Below are positions 24,268-32,826 of a DNA stretch of 40,886 bases, one piece after another. Position 1 is the first letter of the stretch; each line of letters starts with the position of its first letter. The stretch lies in NCBI RefSeq assembly GCF_001613045.1, contig NZ_BDBP01000011.1, forward strand, positions 1 through 40,886, in the 5' to 3' direction. The notes beneath the pieces are model-generated. The model searched no databases. It was not told the DNA's origin and saw only the letters and a program-made list of their open reading frames with translations. The translations under genes were made by a program, and so were the position numbers. This stretch comes from Nocardia lijiangensis NBRC 108240. Its GTDB lineage: Bacteria; Actinomycetota; Actinomycetes; Mycobacteriales; Mycobacteriaceae.

Positions 24268-25138
24268 ATGAAAGTCGAATTCGACAGCGACGGAGTAGAA
24301 CTCGTCGGCAACCTGCACCTGCCGCAGGGACAGGACCCGGCGCCGGGCGTGGTGGTGGCCGGGACGTGGACCAGCGTGAAGGAAATGATGGCCGACCGGT
24401 ACGCCGAGCGGTTGGCCGCGCACGGCTACGCGGCGCTGTCGTTCGATTTCACCGGTTTCGGCGAATCGGCGGGCGAACCGCGCGATGTCGAATCCCCGCC
24501 GCGGAAGGTGCGAGATATCCACAACGCGGTGGGCTTCCTGGCCGGACATTCCGCTGTCGACGCCGCGCGACTCGGCGCTGGGGATCTGCGCCGCGGCAAT
24601 GTACATGTCCGACAACGCAGCTCACGACTCACGGGTGAAATCGCTCGCGCTGGTGGCGCCATGGCTGCACGACGCGGCCATCTGCGAACAGGCCTACGGC
24701 GGGGCCGAGGTGGTGGCCGCCAAGATCGAGAGGGGGCAGCGAGCGCGATCACGGTTCGAGGAGACCGGCGAGATCGACTACGTGCCGGTGGTCAGCGCCA
24801 CCGACGAACGCGCGGCCATGCCCTACGACATCGACTTCTACCTCAACCCCGCTCGCGGTGGAATTCCCGCTTGGCCCAACCGGTTCGCCGTCATGTCCTG
24901 GGTCGACTGGCTCACCTTCGACTCCATCGCGCTGGCGCCGAAGATCTCCCAGCCCACCCTGCTCGTGCACAGCGAGCAGGCCGCGATCCCCGACGGCGCA
25001 CGGCGTTTCCACGCCGGGCTGGCCGGACCCAAGGACATCTTCTGGACCGAAGGCGGCCAGTTCGACTTCTACGACCAGGAGCCTCAGGTCACCCTCGCGG
25101 TCGACACGGTCGCCGCCCACTTCGGACGGACCTTGTGA
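24268..25138 (+). pseudogene. alpha/beta hydrolase with a frameshift at the nucleophile elbow
   Basis: The ATG at 24268 has GAGGGGAG nine bases upstream. The first about 103 residues (VELVGNLHLPQGQDPAPGVV, YAALSFDFTGFGESAGEPRD) read in one frame up to about 24580. The rest (ALGICAAAMYMSDNA, FDSIALAPKISQPTLLVHSE) reads in another frame to the stop at 25138. Restoring two bases (GC) around 24577-24582 would join them through LGALGICAA, the expected nucleophile elbow with Cys. The joined product would be about 290 residues, normal for this dienelactone-hydrolase-like group. The break is either a recent mutation that kills the enzyme or a sequencing error in a GC-rich run. Confidence 0.8.
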
Positions 25139-25221
25139 CGACGTTCGCCGACTTCGAGCCGTTACGCGAACTGGTAGTCGGAGACTTCAGGCACCGTGGC
25201 CGGCGTTGACGGTGCGGTGAC

Positions 25222-25842
25222 CTAAATGCTCGTAGCCGGCTTCCTTTGGGCGACGATCGCGGCTCCCATCCAGCGTCGTAGATATCGCCGCAGATCATCT
25301 TCGCTCCGTGGTGGATTGCCCGGGGAAACGAAGAACGACTGCATCGTTCGCAGCACGTATTCGACGAGCTCGTGAAGCGATGCATCGTCGTATCCGTAGT
25401 GCTCCCAATCGACGTCGAAGCGTCTGATCATCGTCATTCCGAAGGTTTGCGCCTCGTCGGAGGTGAGACTCTCGGGGTGGACGTTCGAATACGTGCTCGA
25501 CAGCAGAATGCCCAGATGGGGCGTTCGGCGTACCTCGGTCAGCGTGTAAACCACACCGTCGGTCATCGCTTCGACCGGGTCTTCGATACCGCTGACATGC
25601 TGCGTCAGCCGATCGAGAAAGCCATCGACCGACGCGATCGCCGCAGCCTTCATCAGAGCATCCGCACTGGGGAAGTATCGGTACACCGTCTGCCGGATGA
25701 CACCCAATGACTCCGCGACGTCGGCAATGCTGATCTCCGAACCCGTTTGTCCGATCAGATCGACTGCGGCGGAGACAATTCGACGGGACGCTTCTTCGTC
25801 GTTACTCGGTGGACTTCCGCCCCACCCGCGCCTTCCTGCCAC
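25222..25842 (-). CDS. TetR-family transcriptional regulator
   Basis: This 206-residue repressor starts at the GTG at 25842. The N-terminal helix-turn-helix is clear: RRIVSAAVDLIGQTGSEISI, then ADVAESLGVIRQTVYRYFPS. The remaining about 130 residues form the all-helical ligand and dimer domain. The gene is divergent from the PF10118-like/membrane operon, and the gap between them carries a 34-bp perfect-armed palindrome. This is the usual arrangement for a repressor controlling itself and its neighbours. The ligand is unknown. Confidence 0.9.
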   Translation of the reverse strand: MAGRRGWGGSPPSNDEEASRRIVSAAVDLIGQTGSEISIADVAESLGVIRQTVYRYFPSADALMKAAAIASVDGFLDRLTQHVSGIEDPVEAMTDGVVYTLTEVRRTPHLGILLSSTYSNVHPESLTSDEAQTFGMTMIRRFDVDWEHYGYDDASLHELVEYVLRTMQSFFVSPGNPPRSEDDLRRYLRRWMGAAIVAQRKPATSI

Positions 25843-25979
25843 TGCTCGCTTCCTCCGCTCGAACCATGTCCGTCGCGTGCGAAACCGTCCGCGTGGGAAC
25901 CCCGCCGACCGTCGGGATCAGGGGCTCGACGCTACCACAGGGCCGTCGGGTCGCTCGTCCCGCGCTTCGAGACAACATC

Positions 25980-26021
25980 CACAATTGTGATCATACACTT
26001 CCTTCGCTCTGTGTATGATCA
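25980..26021. promoter_or_regulatory. TetR operator
   Basis: TGATCATACAC (25988-25998) and GTGTATGATCA (26011-26021) form a perfect 11-bp inverted repeat with a 12-base spacer. A second palindrome CACAATTGTG (25980-25989) abuts it. The site lies 70 bases before the GTG of the di-iron-like gene and 138 bases before the TetR start. Confidence 0.85.
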
Positions 26022-26090
26022 GCGCCATCATGGGTTCGGCGCATCCGAGCGCGGCGGCCGAACCGCTCCCGAAAGATGAGGTACAGCCAA

Positions 26091-27026
26091 GTGACCGATC
26101 TGCAAGTCCGACAGATGCGTTTCGCGTTCGCTGACTACGACGTGCCGTTCCTGTGGAACGAAGAGAACCCGGCCTTCTCGTCCATGGCCAATGCGGTGTC
26201 TTTCCTGGCGATCGGCTTCGAGAAGATGATCGTCAACATGATTCGCGAGGCCATGCCGCTGATAGCCGATCCCGCGGTTGCGGAGGAAGCCGACGCGTTC
26301 GTGCGTCAGGAGGGGCAACACTCGACCGCTCATCGCCAGCATGCCAACGGCCTGATCAGGCGGTACCCGGGGCTACAGGAGACCCTCAACGAGGTCATCG
26401 GGGAATTCGACCACCTCACCGTGAACACTCCCCTCAACTACCGGCTCGCCTACACTGCCGACCTGGAGGCGACCTTCACCCCGGTGTTCAAACTGATGCT
26501 CGACAACGATTCGACCCTCTTCCAGCCGGGAGACGACCGTGTCGCATCGCTTTTCATCTGGCACTTCGTCGAGGAAGTCGAACATCGAAGTTCCGCATTG
26601 ATCATTTTCGATTCCCTTGTCGGAAGCGACATTTACCGGATGCGTATGGCTCCGTCGATCTTCCGGCACGTGATGAAGGTCATCAGGCTGGCCTGCGAAG
26701 GCTTCAACAAGCATGTCCCACTGGAAGATCGGCAGAGCGACGCGCTGTCGATGTTCGTGTCGTACCGAGGTAAGCAGAAGTTGCGCAAGTGGTTGCGGCT
26801 GCGCACGGAGGACAACGGCCCGATGGCGCGCGCCTTCGACGATCTACCACTCGGCGAACAACTCATCGCGCTGGTGGGCGTCATCCGCAGTCAGTTGCCC
26901 AAGCACAATCCGGACCACGAGACACTGCCCGCACTCGCCGACGTGTGGTTCGAACGCTACGCGGCCGGCTACGACGTCTCGCACTGGTACACCGCCGACA
27001 CGGTCGCAGCGCGGGAGGCGGAGTGA
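26091..27026 (+). CDS. PF10118-like metal-dependent hydrolase (di-iron ferritin-like)
   Basis: The protein has 311 residues from the GTG at 26091, which has GAGG 8 bases upstream; an ATG at 26076 lacks a ribosome binding site. It is helical, with two carboxylate/histidine motifs: EEADAFVRQEGQHSTAH at about 70 and WHFVEEVEHRSSAL at about 160. These fit a ferritin-like di-iron centre of the PF10118 'predicted metal-dependent hydrolase' family. The reaction in this family is not established; oxygen-dependent hydroxylation or desaturation of a lipid is plausible. It overlaps the next gene by one base and is probably repressed by the divergent TetR protein. Confidence 0.85.
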   Translation: MTDLQVRQMRFAFADYDVPFLWNEENPAFSSMANAVSFLAIGFEKMIVNMIREAMPLIADPAVAEEADAFVRQEGQHSTAHRQHANGLIRRYPGLQETLNEVIGEFDHLTVNTPLNYRLAYTADLEATFTPVFKLMLDNDSTLFQPGDDRVASLFIWHFVEEVEHRSSALIIFDSLVGSDIYRMRMAPSIFRHVMKVIRLACEGFNKHVPLEDRQSDALSMFVSYRGKQKLRKWLRLRTEDNGPMARAFDDLPLGEQLIALVGVIRSQLPKHNPDHETLPALADVWFERYAAGYDVSHWYTADTVAAREAE

Positions 27027-28186
27027 TGGCTGATCATTGCGCGCCTACCTTCGACCAGCTTGCGACGGAGCTCGGCTTCTCGTGCCGGGAGGCCGGTGGA
27101 CTCGTCGAGTTGCGAAACCCTTTTGCGTTGGAAAACTGGACGCTGCCGGTCCTCGAGTTCACCATCGTGCTGGGCGCGGTGCTCGCGCTGATATACGCGA
27201 TCGTGCGGTTGCGTCGGCAAGGCGATCCAACCAATCTCGTGCTCTGGTTCGGCGCGACCGCGTACCTGTTCATTATCGAACCGCCCCTGTACTTTCCCGC
27301 AGCGTTCGGTATCGACGAACACGTCGACACGATGTTCGCCCACAACGTCTTCACTGTGGACTTCCTGTGGGGTCGACTCCCGCTGTACATCGTCGCGATC
27401 TACCCGTTGATGGCCACCTTGGCCTTCGAAATCGTCAGAATGCTGGGAGTTTTTCGTCGGTACGGGGTTCTCGTCGGTGCGGTCTGCGTGGGCTTCGTCC
27501 ACCACGCCTTCTATGAGATCTTCGACCATCTCGGACCGCAGCTGCGCTGGTGGGAGTGGTCGATCGAAAACTCGCTCAATCAACCGATGTTCGATTCGGT
27601 ACCGCTACCGAGCGTGGTGGTATTCGCCGCGCTGTGGCCGATGTCCCTCGCGTTCTTCGTCCAGTTGTTCGTCGGTCGCCACGTCGACCAGGGCCGTACC
27701 TTCACCGGCCTGCAATTGGTCTGGCGCACGGTGGTCATCGGCATACTCGGGTCTCTGGGGACAGCCGTGTTACCGATCCCTGCAACGCTTTTCGGCGTCG
27801 GGAACACCACATTGCGGGGATTCCTCTATGCGGCCGAACTGGTCATCGTCACCATTGTCGCTGTCCTGATCCTCACCCGCCAGTGGCTCCGGCTACGGCG
27901 AGACCACTCGGAAACACCTCGCTACACGAACGACTTCGTCCGAACCTACAGTGTGGTGTATCTGTGCGTTATGGCGTTACTCTGGGTGACCGCGCTGCCC
28001 GACTTCTTCGACGCCGTCGATGGTTCGACAAGCGAGGGAGACCCCGTGGGGAATCTCTGGTACACACTCGCGTGCTTCACCGTCGCAATACTCTGTGTGG
28101 TAGCCACATTCACAGTGCCGCACAGAAAAGCCGAAGAGAGCAACATTCCTTCCGCCGGAGAAGATGCGGTGACTCACACGGTATAG
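27026..28186 (+). CDS. polytopic membrane protein of unknown function
   Basis: This 386-residue membrane protein has about nine hydrophobic segments, from residue about 40 (LEFTIVLGAVLALIYAIVRL) to about 365 (YTLACFTVAILCVVATFTVP). It is translationally coupled to the di-iron-like gene (TGATG). Several His and acidic residues lie at membrane borders: DEHVDTMFAHNVF, then VGFVHHAFYEIFDHLG. They could bind a metal or heme. I do not recognise a named family. Its coupling to a di-iron enzyme and control by TetR suggest a two-part membrane oxidation system, perhaps on a lipid or terpenoid, but this is inference. Confidence 0.75.
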   Translation: MADHCAPTFDQLATELGFSCREAGGLVELRNPFALENWTLPVLEFTIVLGAVLALIYAIVRLRRQGDPTNLVLWFGATAYLFIIEPPLYFPAAFGIDEHVDTMFAHNVFTVDFLWGRLPLYIVAIYPLMATLAFEIVRMLGVFRRYGVLVGAVCVGFVHHAFYEIFDHLGPQLRWWEWSIENSLNQPMFDSVPLPSVVVFAALWPMSLAFFVQLFVGRHVDQGRTFTGLQLVWRTVVIGILGSLGTAVLPIPATLFGVGNTTLRGFLYAAELVIVTIVAVLILTRQWLRLRRDHSETPRYTNDFVRTYSVVYLCVMALLWVTALPDFFDAVDGSTSEGDPVGNLWYTLACFTVAILCVVATFTVPHRKAEESNIPSAGEDAVTHTV

Positions 28187-28224
28187 CTGACCAGTCCCCG
28201 GCGGTACCCGGCCCGATCCCGTCA

Positions 28225-28260
28225 CTCCCACCCTCACATCGGGCCACCCGCGCCTGCACG
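28225..28260 (+). repeat. copy B of a dispersed 36-bp direct repeat
   Basis: It matches copy A at 2467-2502 at 34 of 36 bases. It lies in the 99-base gap between the membrane-protein gene and the convergent MFS gene, with no integrase or other element beside it. Confidence 0.7.
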
Positions 28261-28285
28261 CGACGCTCACCCGAACGTCTGACGA

Positions 28286-29575
28286 TCAATGGTCTGCTAG
28301 GCCGAGCTCGCGCCGGTCGCCGCCGCGACTGACGTATCCGACGACAGGCACGACGGCCACCGCCAGGAGGCCGCCGGTCAACGCGAGGGCGGGATAACTG
28401 GCCGCCGCGACCACGAGACCGGAGCCCAAGCCCCCAGCGGCACCGGCGATGGCAATCGAAACATCTACCAGACCTTGCGTTTTCGCGCGAGTGGCGAGCG
28501 GGACGGCGTCGGCGACGATCGCGGTGCCCGAGAGCAGGCCGAAGTTCCAGCCGACTCCGAGCAGCGCGAGGGCCAGTGCGAGCAGCGCGACGGAATCTCC
28601 GGGCGCGGTCGCCGCGATCAGTCCGGCCGCGAGCAGAGTCAGCCCCGCGGCCGCGGCGACGGGCAGGCGTCCGTAGCGGTCGATGAGCCAGCCGGTCAGC
28701 GGTGAAGGCAGGTACATGGCTCCGACGTGGATGGCGATGACCAACCCGGAGGCGGCGATGCCGTGTCCGTGGTCGTGAATGTGCACCGGTGTCATCGTCA
28801 TGATCGCCACCATCACCAGCTGCGTCACTGCCATGACCAGGGCACCCACCGCGACCCCGCCGGTCGAGCGGGTGGGCGTGGACCGAGCGACCGTCCCATC
28901 CGCAGCGTCGGCCGAGTCGCCGTCGGCGGGCAGACTCCGGGCCAGCAGCAGCGGATCGGGCCGTAGCCACACGGTCAACACGAGGGCAGCCAGGGCGTAG
29001 GCGGCCGCGGCGAGCAGGAACGGTCCGGCCAGGTGCGGGATGCCGAGCGCTTCCGCGAGGGCGCCGGTGGGGGCGGCGAGATTGGGGCCGACGACCCCGC
29101 CGAGAGTGGTGGCGACCAGCACGGTTGCTACGGCCCGGCCGCGGTGCGAGACATCGGCCAGGTCGGCTCCCGCGTAGCGTGCCTGGAGGTTGGTGGCGGT
29201 GCCCGCGCCGTAGACGAAGAGGGCAACGAACAACAGGATCGGATCGTCGGCGGCGGCCGCCACCAAGACGCCGAGGCTGCCGATCGCGCCGGTCAGGTAT
29301 CCGGCCGCCAGACCGGGACGGCGGCCACGGGCTTGCGAGATGCGCCCGACGGCGACAGCGGCAAGTGCCGAACCGGCGGTGATCAGGGCGCTGGGCAGGC
29401 CCGCCAGGCTCGTGGAGTCGAGCATGTCTTGGGCCAGCAGGGTGCCCACGGTGACGCCTGCGGCCAGTCCGGCGCCGCTGAGAACCTGCGCGGCGACGAG
29501 CACACGCACTATGCGGCGCTGGAGTTCCGCGGGTAGCTCGGGGCTGGACAGGGTGATGCTGTCGGTGCTGGGCAC
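28286..29575 (-). CDS. MFS transporter, probable drug or metabolite exporter
   Basis: This transporter has 429 residues and twelve predicted helices. The GTG at 29575 has AAGGGAAG upstream; more distal starts run into the operator. The loop between helices 2 and 3 is GRISQARGRRPGL, the signature of the family, and its counterpart in the second half is GWLIDRYGRLPVA. A His-rich loop (VHIHDHGHGIAASG) at the start of the second half is unusual and could bind metal. The gene is divergent from an ArsR-rhodanese regulator and shares a palindromic control region with it. The exported substrate may be a thiol-reactive compound or metalloid, which is a guess from the regulator. Confidence 0.88.
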   Translation of the reverse strand: MPSTDSITLSSPELPAELQRRIVRVLVAAQVLSGAGLAAGVTVGTLLAQDMLDSTSLAGLPSALITAGSALAAVAVGRISQARGRRPGLAAGYLTGAIGSLGVLVAAAADDPILLFVALFVYGAGTATNLQARYAGADLADVSHRGRAVATVLVATTLGGVVGPNLAAPTGALAEALGIPHLAGPFLLAAAAYALAALVLTVWLRPDPLLLARSLPADGDSADAADGTVARSTPTRSTGGVAVGALVMAVTQLVMVAIMTMTPVHIHDHGHGIAASGLVIAIHVGAMYLPSPLTGWLIDRYGRLPVAAAAGLTLLAAGLIAATAPGDSVALLALALALLGVGWNFGLLSGTAIVADAVPLATRAKTQGLVDVSIAIAGAAGGLGSGLVVAAASYPALALTGGLLAVAVVPVVGYVSRGGDRRELGLADH

Positions 29576-29703
29576 TGGGATTCTTCCCTTCGCCGACCCA
29601 CCCCGCCGACAGTTGTTCGATCGACGGACAGGCCAGGGTCCGATCACACCGCCGCGTCCACACGGACCGGCGAGGCCGGTGGGAATACACTCGCGATGTG
29701 ACG

Positions 29704-29733
29704 TTGTTCCAAAGATTATTGGAACAATAATCT
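29704..29733. promoter_or_regulatory. overlapping palindromes, ArsR operator
   Basis: TTGTTCCAA-N6-TTGGAACAA (29704-29727) is a perfect inverted repeat, and AGATTATTG-N3-CAATAATCT (29713-29733) overlaps it. They lie just upstream of the ArsR-rhodanese gene and 128 bases from the divergent MFS start. AT-rich dyads of this kind are typical for ArsR/SmtB proteins. Confidence 0.85.
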
Positions 29734-29754
29734 ATGAAACATTGGAGAAGCAAG

Positions 29755-30420
29755 ATGCGTGAGCCGATTGGTCGCAATGCCGTCCTCTTCGACGCGATCG
29801 CCCGTGTCGGCAAAGCCCTCGGCAACGGCCGCCGCCTGCAGATCCTCGACCTGCTCGCCCAGGGCGAGCGCACCGTCGAGTCGATCGCGACCGCGACCGG
29901 CATGAACCTCACCACCGCGTCGGCCAACCTGCAGACCCTCAAGAGCGGCGGACTGGTCGAAGCGCGCCGCGACGGCACCCGCCAGTACTACCGCCTCGCC
30001 GGAGACGACGTCGCCCGGCTCTACACCCTCGTGCAGACCGTTGCCGAAGCCCACTTGGCCGACGTCGCCGTCGCGGCCGCCGCGGCACTCGGCTCGCCCG
30101 ACAACGTGATCACCCGCGACGAACTGGTCCGACGCCGCGACACCGGCGACATCATCCTGGTCGACGTGCGTCCCCACGACGAATACGTAGCCGGGCACAT
30201 TCCCGGCGCGATCAACATCCCCCTCGCCGAACTCGCCGACCGGCTCGCCGAACTTCCCGCCGACCGCGACATCGTCGCCTACTGCCGCGGCGCCTACTGC
30301 GTCATGGCGCCCGAAGCCATCCGCATCGCCGGCGAAGCAGGCCGATCGGTCAAGCGCCTCGACGAAGGCGTACTCGAATGGCGCCTAGCCGGTCTGCCCG
30401 TCGCATCAGCCACCGACTGA
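29755..30420 (+). CDS. ArsR-family regulator fused to a rhodanese domain
   Basis: This 221-residue fusion has a winged helix (about 10-95: ALGNGRRLQILDLLAQGERT, GMNLTTASANLQTLKSGGLV) and a rhodanese domain (about 118-215: LVDVRPHDEYVAGHIPGAIN). The rhodanese active-site loop is CRGAYC, with the catalytic Cys at about 177 and a second Cys at 182. The ATG at 29755 has GGAG 7 bases upstream. No ArsR metal-binding ELCVCD motif is present, so the sensor is more likely the rhodanese cysteine pair, reacting with persulfide or another thiol-reactive molecule. It overlies its own operator and is divergent from the MFS exporter, so it probably represses both. Confidence 0.9.
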   Translation: MREPIGRNAVLFDAIARVGKALGNGRRLQILDLLAQGERTVESIATATGMNLTTASANLQTLKSGGLVEARRDGTRQYYRLAGDDVARLYTLVQTVAEAHLADVAVAAAAALGSPDNVITRDELVRRRDTGDIILVDVRPHDEYVAGHIPGAINIPLAELADRLAELPADRDIVAYCRGAYCVMAPEAIRIAGEAGRSVKRLDEGVLEWRLAGLPVASATD

Positions 30421-30498
30421 ACTCACCCGTCCTTCGCGCCAGCGGGCCCCGATCCCCGTGTCTGCTGCGGCCCGCATGCTCGAGCGCCGGATGGCCGG

Positions 30499-30957
30499 TC
30501 AACCCAGCGGTACGGATTCGAGGGCAGCGCGAACGGCCGCGAGCGCGCCGGGCAACGCGCTCAGCGCCGGTGACCCCACCGCGATCCTCAGCCCGTGCGG
30601 GACATGCGTTGTGGTCGCGAACATTTCGGCGGTCGAGATTCGCACACCGCGCCGCGACAGATTCGCCGCAACGCGATCCATCCGCTGCTGCGGATCCACC
30701 GGCAGCCACGCGAAGTACGAGCGCGGGTGGGCGATGAGCCCCATGTCGCCGAGTTCAGCGCGCAGCACCCGCTGGTGCTCCTCGGCGGTGCGGCGACTGG
30801 CGTCCTCCAGGGCGGCGGCTGTGCCGTCGGCCAGCCACCCCACAGCGACCGCCGCGACCAGCCCGGGCGGGCCGGGGCAGCGGCCAGCGGCGTCGTGCGG
30901 CGGTTGGGGTGGTCGATGCAACATCGCTGCCGCGTCCGGCGCGCATCCAGCAATCAC
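30499..30957 (-). pseudogene. C-terminal fragment of a MocR/GntR-type PLP aminotransferase
   Basis: A minus-strand frame gives about 120 residues (about 30499-30870) that match the last third of PLP-dependent MocR-type regulators or class I aminotransferases: RSYFAWLPVDPQQRMDRVAA, LSRRGVRISTAEMF and HGLRIAVGSP. The PLP-binding lysine and the N-terminal winged helix are absent. Residues before about 30870 are proline-rich and unrelated. It is a decayed remnant, and it may have been paired once with the SDR gene beside it. Confidence 0.65.
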
Positions 30958-31020
30958 GTCAGGGCTGACCGTATCGGCTCGGATCTGACTGGGGTGCCGC
31001 TACTTTCGCGACGTGCGAGG

Positions 31021-31770
31021 TCAGCGGCCGCCCGCGAGATCGAGGAAGCTGCCCGTCGTGTAGGAGGCGGCCTCCGACATCAGCCACGCGATCGCCTCGG
31101 CGACCTCCTCGGGGTGGCCGCCCCGGCCCATCGGCAACGCCGGGGCGAGGCGGTCAATGCGGTCGGGGTCACCGCCCAGGGCGTGGATGCCGGTGTGGAT
31201 ATAGCCGGGGCGGACCGCGTTGACGCGGATGCCTTCTCCCGCGACCTCGACCGCCAGCCCGCGGGTGAAGGTGTCGATCGCGCCCTTGCTCGCGGCATAG
31301 TCGACGTATTCACCGGGCGCACCGAGGCGTGCGGCGGCCGAGGACACGTTCACGATCACCCCACCCCCGCCGCCATGGCGGCGCGACATCCGCCGAACCG
31401 CCGCCGCGGCACACAGCATCGGGCCCACGACATTGGCCGCCATCACCCGATGCAGCCGGTCGGCATCGAGATCCGCTACCCGGCACTGGTTTTCGAGCAT
31501 CCCCGCATTGTTCACCAACCCGGCGAGCGGCTCGCGGCCCGCGTCGACGGCGGCGAAGAGCGCGTCGATATCGGCGGGGCTGCCCAGGTCGGCGCGAGTC
31601 GCGCTGGCACGCCCACCCGCGGCGACGATCCCGTCGACCACCTCGGCGGCGGATTCGGCGTCGGCGCGGTAGGTCAGGTGGATCGTGTAGTCCTCCCGCG
31701 CGAGCCTGCGCGCGGTGGCCGCGCCGATGCCTCTGCTTCCTCCGGTCACGATGATCGTCCCTCGGCCCAC
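31021..31770 (-). CDS. short-chain dehydrogenase/reductase
   Basis: This classical SDR has 249 residues from the GTG at 31770, which has AGGAGG 7 bases upstream. The Rossmann motif TGGSRGIGAATA (about 9-20), NNAG (about 88), the catalytic Ser in VSSAAARLG, and YVDYAASKG with the Tyr-x-x-x-Lys pair are all present. PGYIHTGIHALG follows as the substrate-lid start. Arg and Asp placement after strand 2 (YRADAES) suggests NADP(H) preference, as in FabG- and glucose-dehydrogenase-like members. The substrate is unknown. It stands next to a broken MocR gene and is divergent from the second Usp gene. Confidence 0.92.
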   Translation of the reverse strand: MGRGTIIVTGGSRGIGAATARRLAREDYTIHLTYRADAESAAEVVDGIVAAGGRASATRADLGSPADIDALFAAVDAGREPLAGLVNNAGMLENQCRVADLDADRLHRVMAANVVGPMLCAAAAVRRMSRRHGGGGGVIVNVSSAAARLGAPGEYVDYAASKGAIDTFTRGLAVEVAGEGIRVNAVRPGYIHTGIHALGGDPDRIDRLAPALPMGRGGHPEEVAEAIAWLMSEAASYTTGSFLDLAGGR

Positions 31771-31857
31771 CGGAATGCCTCCTAGTAATCGACGACAGTC
31801 GGTCGTGCGCGCCTCCCGCGCCCTCGGCACCGTACCGCCGCCCCGTCCATCGATGCG

Positions 31858-31890
31858 GTCCTTGGTCCCGACGGCCGGTGACCAACGACC
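31858..31890 (+). promoter_or_regulatory. conserved Usp operator, copy 2
   Basis: The 33-base element starts GTCCTTGG, has TCCCGAC and CGGTGACC around the centre, and ends CCAACGACC. It matches copy 1 at 26 of 33 bases and ends 76 bases before the Usp start, the same distance as copy 1. Confidence 0.7.
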
Positions 31891-31965
31891 AGCGCGCGCC
31901 GGGACACGCGCTGCCTAGCCTGTGAACAGCTGGCCCATCAGCGAGGGACAGAAAGGCACACGCAG

Positions 31966-32826
31966 ATGTCCACCACCAACCCGCCGGTCGTTGTCGGCGT
32001 CGACGGTTCCGAGCAGTCGCTCACCGCCGTGCGCTGGGCAGCCGAATACGCCGCCCACCACCGATCCCCTGTGCAACTGATCCACGCACTCGGCGTCCCG
32101 ACCGACTTCGGACCCGGCATGGCAGGCCCGATCTTCGACATCGAATCCTGGCGCCGCGCCGGACACAACCTGCTCACCACCGCGATCGACACCGCCCGCA
32201 CCGCGGCCGCACCGATCGCGCCGATCGAGGTCTTCCCGGTCCTGGCCGACGCCGCGCCGGTACCGGTGCTGCGCGACCGCGCCGCCGACGCGCGCCTGCT
32301 CGTCGTCGGCACTCACGGCCACGGCGCGTTCGGCCGCATCCTGATCGGTTCGGTCAGCACCGCGCTGGTCCGCCACGCCAACGGACCGGTCGCGGTCATC
32401 CCCGAGACCGAACGCGACATCTGGCAAGGGCAGGTCGTCGTGGGAGTCGACGGCTCACCGTGCAGTGCACAAGCCGTCGCGATGGCATTCGAGGAAGCCA
32501 GCCAGCGCGGCACGGAACTGATTGCCGTACATACCTGGTCGGAGTTCTACCGCTACCAGTCCCGCGCGGAAATGCAGACCGAAGCCGAAGCGCTGCTGGC
32601 CGAAAGCCTCGCCGGATACGGCGACAAATACCCTGACGTGCCGATCACCCGCATCGTCACCGAAGACCGCCCCGCCCGCCGCCTCCTGCAAGCCGCCGAC
32701 GGCGCGCAACTGATCGTGCTCGGCAGCCACGGCCGCGGCGGATTCCCCGGCATGACCCTCGGCTCGGTCCCCAACGCCGTCCTGCACCGCGCCGAATGCC
32801 CCGTCATCGTCGTCCGCCCCGCATAA
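31966..32826 (+). CDS. tandem-domain universal stress protein
   Basis: This 286-residue paralogue of the Usp at 15403 has the same two UspA domains and the ATP signatures GTHGHGAFGRILIGS and GSHGRGGFPGMTLGS. The N-terminus (TTNPPVVVGVDGSEQSLTAV) is almost identical to that of the first copy, so the two come from a duplication. AGGGA lies upstream of the ATG. Its 3' end overlaps the end of the phytoene synthase gene by 23 bases on the opposite strand. Shared control with copy 1 is likely from the upstream element. Confidence 0.93.
   Translation: MSTTNPPVVVGVDGSEQSLTAVRWAAEYAAHHRSPVQLIHALGVPTDFGPGMAGPIFDIESWRRAGHNLLTTAIDTARTAAAPIAPIEVFPVLADAAPVPVLRDRAADARLLVVGTHGHGAFGRILIGSVSTALVRHANGPVAVIPETERDIWQGQVVVGVDGSPCSAQAVAMAFEEASQRGTELIAVHTWSEFYRYQSRAEMQTEAEALLAESLAGYGDKYPDVPITRIVTEDRPARRLLQAADGAQLIVLGSHGRGGFPGMTLGSVPNAVLHRAECPVIVVRPA

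Noticed and set aside
28110..29978. A 622-residue minus-strand frame across the MFS gene and the ArsR operator.
   Set aside because: It is a shifted reading of the MFS gene and crosses the divergent promoter region and the operator palindromes.
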